A DNA stretch of 64,000 bases from Zanthoxylum bungeanum (lineage: Eukaryota; Streptophyta; Magnoliopsida; Sapindales; Rutaceae): contig SKCR01038919.1 in NCBI GenBank assembly GCA_019454045.1, positions 33,260-97,259 on the forward strand. Direction: 5' to 3'. Each line of letters starts with the position of its first letter. Within the stretch, counting starts at the first letter, position 1. Below, piece after piece: positions 58,368 through 64,000 of this stretch. A program made the translations under genes and the position numbers. The notes under the pieces are model-generated. The model saw only the letters and a program-made list of their open reading frames with translations. It was not told where the DNA came from and did not search any database.

Positions 58368-61300
58368 ATCTCCCACTTGGCACATAGCCAGTCACTCGAG
58401 TGTCTAACACCCGAACTATGTACAGTTCGCTCAAATTGGTGAGCAAAGGTTTTCGTCAGCGGATTTGCGTAATATCTTCTGACGCGATTTATACGATCAT
58501 CACATCGCCACGATGTATGATCCGAATGAATCAGATGATATAGAAGTATATATCTGGATCGTCGATGAGACCTTTAATTCCTTAGCCTGTGCTGACGCCT
58601 AGCTCAGCTGCTAAAAGAACTATATCTAATTTAATTAGATTTATTATCGATCCAAATGGCTTCTATTGCTGCCTCAGCTGCAGCAATAATCCGCATTTGT
58701 TGTTAATTCGGCAACAGTTATCTTGCTCGGAATATTTCCAGCTCACTGTCCCAGTGTTCAAACTTTTATAGTACCGTAGTATTTACCGGTTTGGAAACTT
58801 GCAGCAGTGATCCTAGTCACTTCATGTTCTCCATCTCCATAGTTTAAGACAACATCTTTAGTTCTCTCAGATACTAACAGATGTTCTTAATCTTCAATCC
58901 AGTGACTATCACTTGGATTGACCCGATTGTGACTCCATATGCTCGAAGCGTATGAGACACCAATACAAGTACATTTTAAATGTACAATTTCCAGAGAGTG
59001 TTAACAACTCCAAATCTATCCCTGTAGATCTTTATTCCTTGAATAAAGGTTGTTACTCTCCCCAGAATTCTACGGAGAATTTCTATGAAAGAATATCTAT
59101 GAAAGCCAAGCTTTCACCAATTGCTTTATGGGAATTTCATTGTCAGTGCCCTCTCCCACTAACCTCCTTATATACACAAGAATTATTTCGTTTTGAGTCA
59201 AATCATAACCATTATGATTATTTTCAAACGACAGTTCCAAGAACCTTATGCTTGCATTAATCCAAACATGGATCGAATAACCCGCAAACCTTGTTTGTCG
59301 GTTATACAAAATCGTCAGGATGTTTAAGCATCCTCCAAAAGGTTTCCTTTTCAGGAAAGCGATTTTGATCTGCAACTGACACATTTCATAAATGAAATAT
59401 GCAGTTATCAACAATCAAGCATCTTCAAAATGGATTTACCATGGCAACAGGTAAAAGGTTGAATCGTTATTACACAATGTTGATAACGATACCTTTCCGT
59501 CAAAAGCCCAGCTTTGTACGTTGGTATGTTGCCTTCCATGTATGTCTTCCTTGAAGACGTTTAATGTACCAATAGGCACACTGCCTTGTGGTACAACAAC
59601 TAGTATCCAAAATAGTTATTATACATGGAATCCATTTTGGACTCATGACACTTTGCCATAATAGGGAGTCGATACCTCGTTCACTTCCTCAAAACGTAGT
59701 CGATGGATATACCTCATAAGATTGACATCTTTATGAGGTTAGATCAGAAACCCATAACCTAGGTTGTTATCTGACTCTATCCGATCTACTCAGTTCTTGT
59801 GTATTCGAAGATTAATGGTACAGATTCATCATTGATGAACTATTTGTGTTCCATTACGGACCTTGTGCCTTGAACAATATTACTCCGATTTCATCGAGTA
59901 TCACTATCCTCCAACTGACCACTGCATATCGGTATTCCTCTCAGGAAAAACCGCATGGTGAGCAACAATCACATTGTTCTCATGTGAGATTTATAAATAC
60001 TATACTTATGGTTTCCCTTAGGATAACCTATATTGGCACTTATCCAATTTGGGTCCTTAGTTTGGTATCATCCAAACGTTATGCCTGGCTACACCCAAAT
60101 TATCAGGAATGAGAAACCTTGTTTCTTCCCTGTTCATATCCTATATGACATCTGTCAAACAGATTTATATGGAACCTTATTCTAAATAAGTTATTGCACT
60201 GTTAAAACTTATCCGTTGAAGGAAATGGTAGCTTAGAGCGACTCTTGATTAATCTTATCATGTCTAACATGATTCGGTTAATCCGTTCGGACATACCGTC
60301 ACTTTGACGTGTTCCGGAGGATCCTCATTTGAAAGAATACTATACTCTTTCAAGTACATATGAAACTTACTATTTAAGTATTTTTCCAATACGGTCTTAC
60401 CGTGACGGTATAATACTATAGCCGATCTGTTTGTCTATTTCATGTCGAAACTCTAAAAGTTTCTGATTTGTGTTCTTCAAAAGAAACACATAACCATAAC
60501 GTGATGCCACATCCGTTAAGTCACGAAATATTCATATCTACATCTAGCCTAGCTAGACATGGCCCACTTACTCACCATGAATAGGGCTAACAGATCGGTG
60601 GCCCTTTTACTATTACCAAGTAAATAGTATTTTAGGTACTTTACCTAATAAACTATATTCGCAGACCTTATTTGAATAGTCAAATCAGTCCTAGTACCCA
60701 CTCTTCAAAAGTGTGGATATACGAGTCTCGTTAAATTGTGTCCTATACAACAATGCCACAAATAAGTCTCTATTGATCAAATCAATTTGAGCTATTTATT
60801 TGTCATTTTATATGTTTGAGATTTTATTTATATTCAAAATATAAATTCTGTTATTTACATCTAATGTATTTATCTCAGTATCATCTTTATATTAAAACAC
60901 TTAGTGTTCTATAATATAAAGGTTTTATCTGCAACGGATTAAACACTGATATAGAGATAATGTCTCTAGTCAAACTAGTTACATTATAACAGTTCCTAAT
61001 TTAAGTACACACCCAAATGGTAGTTCCTAAACTTAGGTATCTACGGTCGAAACAGCGACTTTCGTCCCGTTTCCGATTCGCAGAGAAATCTCGGCTTGAA
61101 GTCAGTATCCAGCTCATAGCGGATTCTGAACATCAATACATATATTTTATGTACCACACTAAGTATTTAAAATCTAATTCAATACTAGCTTTGAACATAA
61201 CTAAGACAATATTTTTAAAGTTAGAGCCTCGCCCTTTCTTTAATTCCTTCGTGTCTGCCATATCCAAATGGTAGTCACTTTGGGATATGTCAATTATCCT
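58368..61300 (-). pseudogene. Decayed Copia pol in H-g
   Basis: Same traces as H-c, reversed. RNase H is near 58600-58860. Reverse transcriptase is near 59090-59420, e.g. NGYDLTQNEIILVYIRRLVG followed by EIPIKQLVKAWLS. The integrase Glu segment is at 60220-60330 and protease side at 61015-61100 (IGNGTKVAVST-like). Stops and frame losses agree with H-c, so they were inherited, not independent. Confidence 0.78.
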
Positions 61301-61929
61301 TTTCAATATTTCAGAAACCTTAGGCCAAGCCTTGGTTTTTTAGAATATCGAAATGATGTGCACCTCATGCTACATGCCCAATTGCAAACTTTGACTTTAT
61401 CTCCTCTATAATAGTCAATTAATTCTCCAAGAATTATAAATTGCAATTTTAATACTTCTTAAATCTAAATAGATTTATGACAAGTATATTAAATTAAGCA
61501 TTAAAGTCATCATCACATAAATCTTCCAAAGATTTTATGCTCTACTTATTTTGCTTAATTTTGGGCTTAAGGTATAATAAGTTATTTTAATCAAATAAAG
61601 TAACCTATTATTTATTCCCAATTATTTAAAATATTTTAATCCCAGATTATATTTTAAATATCCAACTTTTCAATTTTATCTTGATTACAATAGTCCAACT
61701 ATTTAATCAACGATTAGTGGTACTATACATATTATAATGATTATAATAGTCCAACTATATAATCAAATATAATCCAAATTAATTAACCTCAATTACATTG
61801 ATTACTATAATCCAATTATAAAATCAACTGTAACTGAAATTAATTAATTCAAATATATTGATTAATATAATCCAATTATATATAATCAAGTATAATACAG
61901 TCCAACTGTTTATTAAAACAACATTTTAA

Positions 61930-64000
61930 ATATTAGTCCAACTAACATTTAATCTAATGACGAAATAATTTAAATGAGCGCGTATGCCGAGTAATTGAAC
62001 GAGTATTGCAAATTCAATTCTTACCTCCCACTATTTTTTCGTCGAGCCTCTAACCCTCTGTCGAGTACTCGGGATACCGTGTTTCCTAGTGGGCTAGGAT
62101 CCCGTTAAATATCACACAATCTTGACTTTGGCCAACAAATTGTATGATAATTAACTAGGTAGATCTCTAAGATCAATTGGATCTCATCCAACTCCTAGAT
62201 CCAGTAGGTGGACATCCAAGTCCCAAAGATATATCTTATATATGCCTATACATCGAATGTATACCCTAACCTTTTTCCTCTGAATCAACTAGGCCTTGGC
62301 TTTGGCACAACAAACCTAGTGATCCCAGTCAAGCGCGGACCCATTGACATGGAAGCTTCGTAATCAATGTCAATGGACAAGAGTGGTCTTGACTTTGGCC
62401 AACAAACCACAACTTGGACACGACACCAATATGGAACAAAGCCTCGTGATTCAAACACATCTTCGACGACAAGGGCTTGACTTTGGCCAACAACCCCTGC
62501 CAATCTCGGATCTTGAGTAAGAATCACTCAATGGAAGGAAAATAACGCTTGATATTTAACGAGGGTTTTTCGCGTGCAAATTGACTACCAATTTTAATTA
62601 TCTTTGTTAAGGTCTCATCATCATACACCCTTAAACATGCATTCTAAACACATAATAAAGCGCATATGTAAAATAATAATGATATGCGGATGGATATTTT
62701 ACACACATTGATCCTAGATCAAATCTCTCACTTTCTCTCTCCCCGCTAGCACAAATTTTCTTCTACCCGTTACACTACACTTCTAAAGAAACCTCATTTA
62801 CATGGAGGGGAATCGGTGAGAAGAGAATACAAAGAAATAGGAGATAAGCTGGACACGCGGGTCCAATTTAATAAATCAAATTTATTACAACAATTTCTAA
62901 AATCGCCCCACCCGGCTAATATCCATCCGATATACATTATTCAAACATCACAACCATGTATTCATACAAGCATGTTATCAATCAATCTAATCCAATTAAT
63001 TAATCTTGATAATTAGTGATCATCCAATGTTCAAACAGATTGATTTTGTTTCAAGTCAAACTCATTGCGAAACACGTACTCAAAGTACGATTTCTACTAA
63101 TTAAATTAAATTACATGATTAAATCCAATTAATACGTATTTATTCTAATTCATTATTTAATTCCAAATTAAATATTACACTTATAAATAACCTTTTTCGA
63201 CTTAAATTCCAAATTTAATCGTTACGGTCTCAAAGCCCGATTAATATCCAATATTAATTTAATTAAAGTCTAATGGGCTTTTAATTAATTTCTTGAGGCG
63301 TGGACTTTTGGTCAACTCGGGTCAAACCGAAAACCAAAATCCAATCCGGGAGTTACCCCATAAGCCCATAAATTAATTTAGGCCCATTAGGCCCAATTAA
63401 ACGTTAAAGGTTCATTAGTCGCATTTGGGCCTTTTGGAAGCGGTTTTGGGCCTAATTGGATCCAACCAATTTTCCTAAACCAACTTTGTACAACAAAGTC
63501 CAATAAACCCAACAACACTTTGAAAGCCCAAATCCAATTTAAAGCCCAATAATTTAATTCCAAATATTCCAAATTTCCAATTAAATTACCTAAAGTGTAT
63601 AGCATTATTAATTGCCCAAATCAAAGTTTCCAAAACATCAATTTGTCCAATTAATCATGCTTAACATCAATTAATCATGTCCAACATAAATAAATCAAAA
63701 TCAAACCCAATTTCATGCTTCAAGAGTCTCGGCCAAAGGGAAAATATGCCCAAATCAAATTCAATCCGAATTGAACCCAATCAAACATAAAATTCAACAT
63801 CCCCAAATGATTTCAAGTCATCCAATGAACAAAAAATCAAAAATCCAAGACATTAGGGAGCTATCAAATTCGGCCATCACAAGCAAATTGGGGAAAAATT
63901 GTTCCAAACACTTTTCATCAAATTGATCTAATCAATCATCAATTAAACAACATTCAAGCATTCTAAATCATCCAATTTCATTAAACATGCTCAAAATCAA
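61930..64000 (-). other. Family H leader in H-g
   Basis: Reverse copy of 37600-39945. Contains the CTTGACTTTGGCCAACAA motif at about 62112, 62390 and 62478, and HP3 at 62708-62722. No coding capacity; short minus-strand ORFs such as 62285-62527 are not conserved as protein between copies. Confidence 0.75.

Larger units (their letters stand above)
56278..64000 (-). mobile_element. Family H copy H-g, runs off the window
   Basis: Reverse copy inserted in the H-f LTR start. LTR 56278-58367 (TGTTGAGTTC...TCCAACA), polypurine tract reversed at 58368-58380, interior 58368-64000 matching H-c 43092 back to about 37600. The primer site and 5' LTR lie to the right of the window. It is close to H-c throughout. 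Confidence 0.92.

Noticed and set aside
62285..62527. An 80-codon minus-strand ORF in the family H leader
   Set aside because: The matching leaders at 39360-39600, 50930-51180 and 54730-54960 do not keep the frame.

Overview
The window is nuclear DNA of a flowering plant, most likely a eudicot. It holds one intact nine-exon host gene, uridine nucleosidase URH1 (20886-24764, minus strand). Nearly everything else is nested, mostly broken retrotransposon sequence, plus remnants of a CACTA transposon and a small Helitron. I see no rRNA, tRNA, CRISPR or bacterial-type gene.

Layout. 1-1011: partial LTR of a Copia-derived, hairpin-rich family called 'family H' here. 1012-7966: 5'-truncated Athila-like Ty3 element. 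After integrase it carries an unknown ORF and an intronless, partly duplicated LONELY GUY (cytokinin-activating enzyme) sequence, then its 3' LTR. 7967-11155: family H copy H-b, the target of the Athila-like element. 11156-13912: tail and 3' LTR of another Copia. 13913-15622: Ty3-type LTR. 15623-16150: 132-bp tandem repeats. 17063-17880: LTR-like block. 18424-19805: CACTA end with transposase remnants. 19806-20400: Copia integrase remnant. 20886-24764: URH1, with a 341-bp Helitron in intron 1. 25500-46132: one minus-strand Copia (C4) split by two complete insertions. The first is a gene-less Tat/Ogre-like element (26243-35047, TSD ATAAG) and the second is family H copy H-c (35236-45267, TSD GTTCA). 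46133-64000: four more family H copies, H-d to H-g, nested in both orientations.

The most striking signal is family H. Its roughly 2.1-kb LTRs, its long leader and its decayed pol remnants read as a near-continuous chain of short perfect inverted repeats with 3-6 nt loops. Comparing the copies by eye, several stems change on both arms at once (G-C to A-T, C-G to T-A, A-T to T-A), often with G-T wobble states in other copies. This suggests a structured RNA maintained during spread of a non-autonomous element, or inverted-repeat correction by template switching. Recognisable protease, integrase, reverse transcriptase and RNase H fragments lie under the hairpins, so coding sequence seems to have been reshaped into hairpins.

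Only URH1 looks functional as a protein gene. All pol, gag and transposase sequences carry stops, frameshifts or deletions. Coordinates of nested boundaries were read by eye and may be off by a few bases, except where a target-site duplication fixes them.
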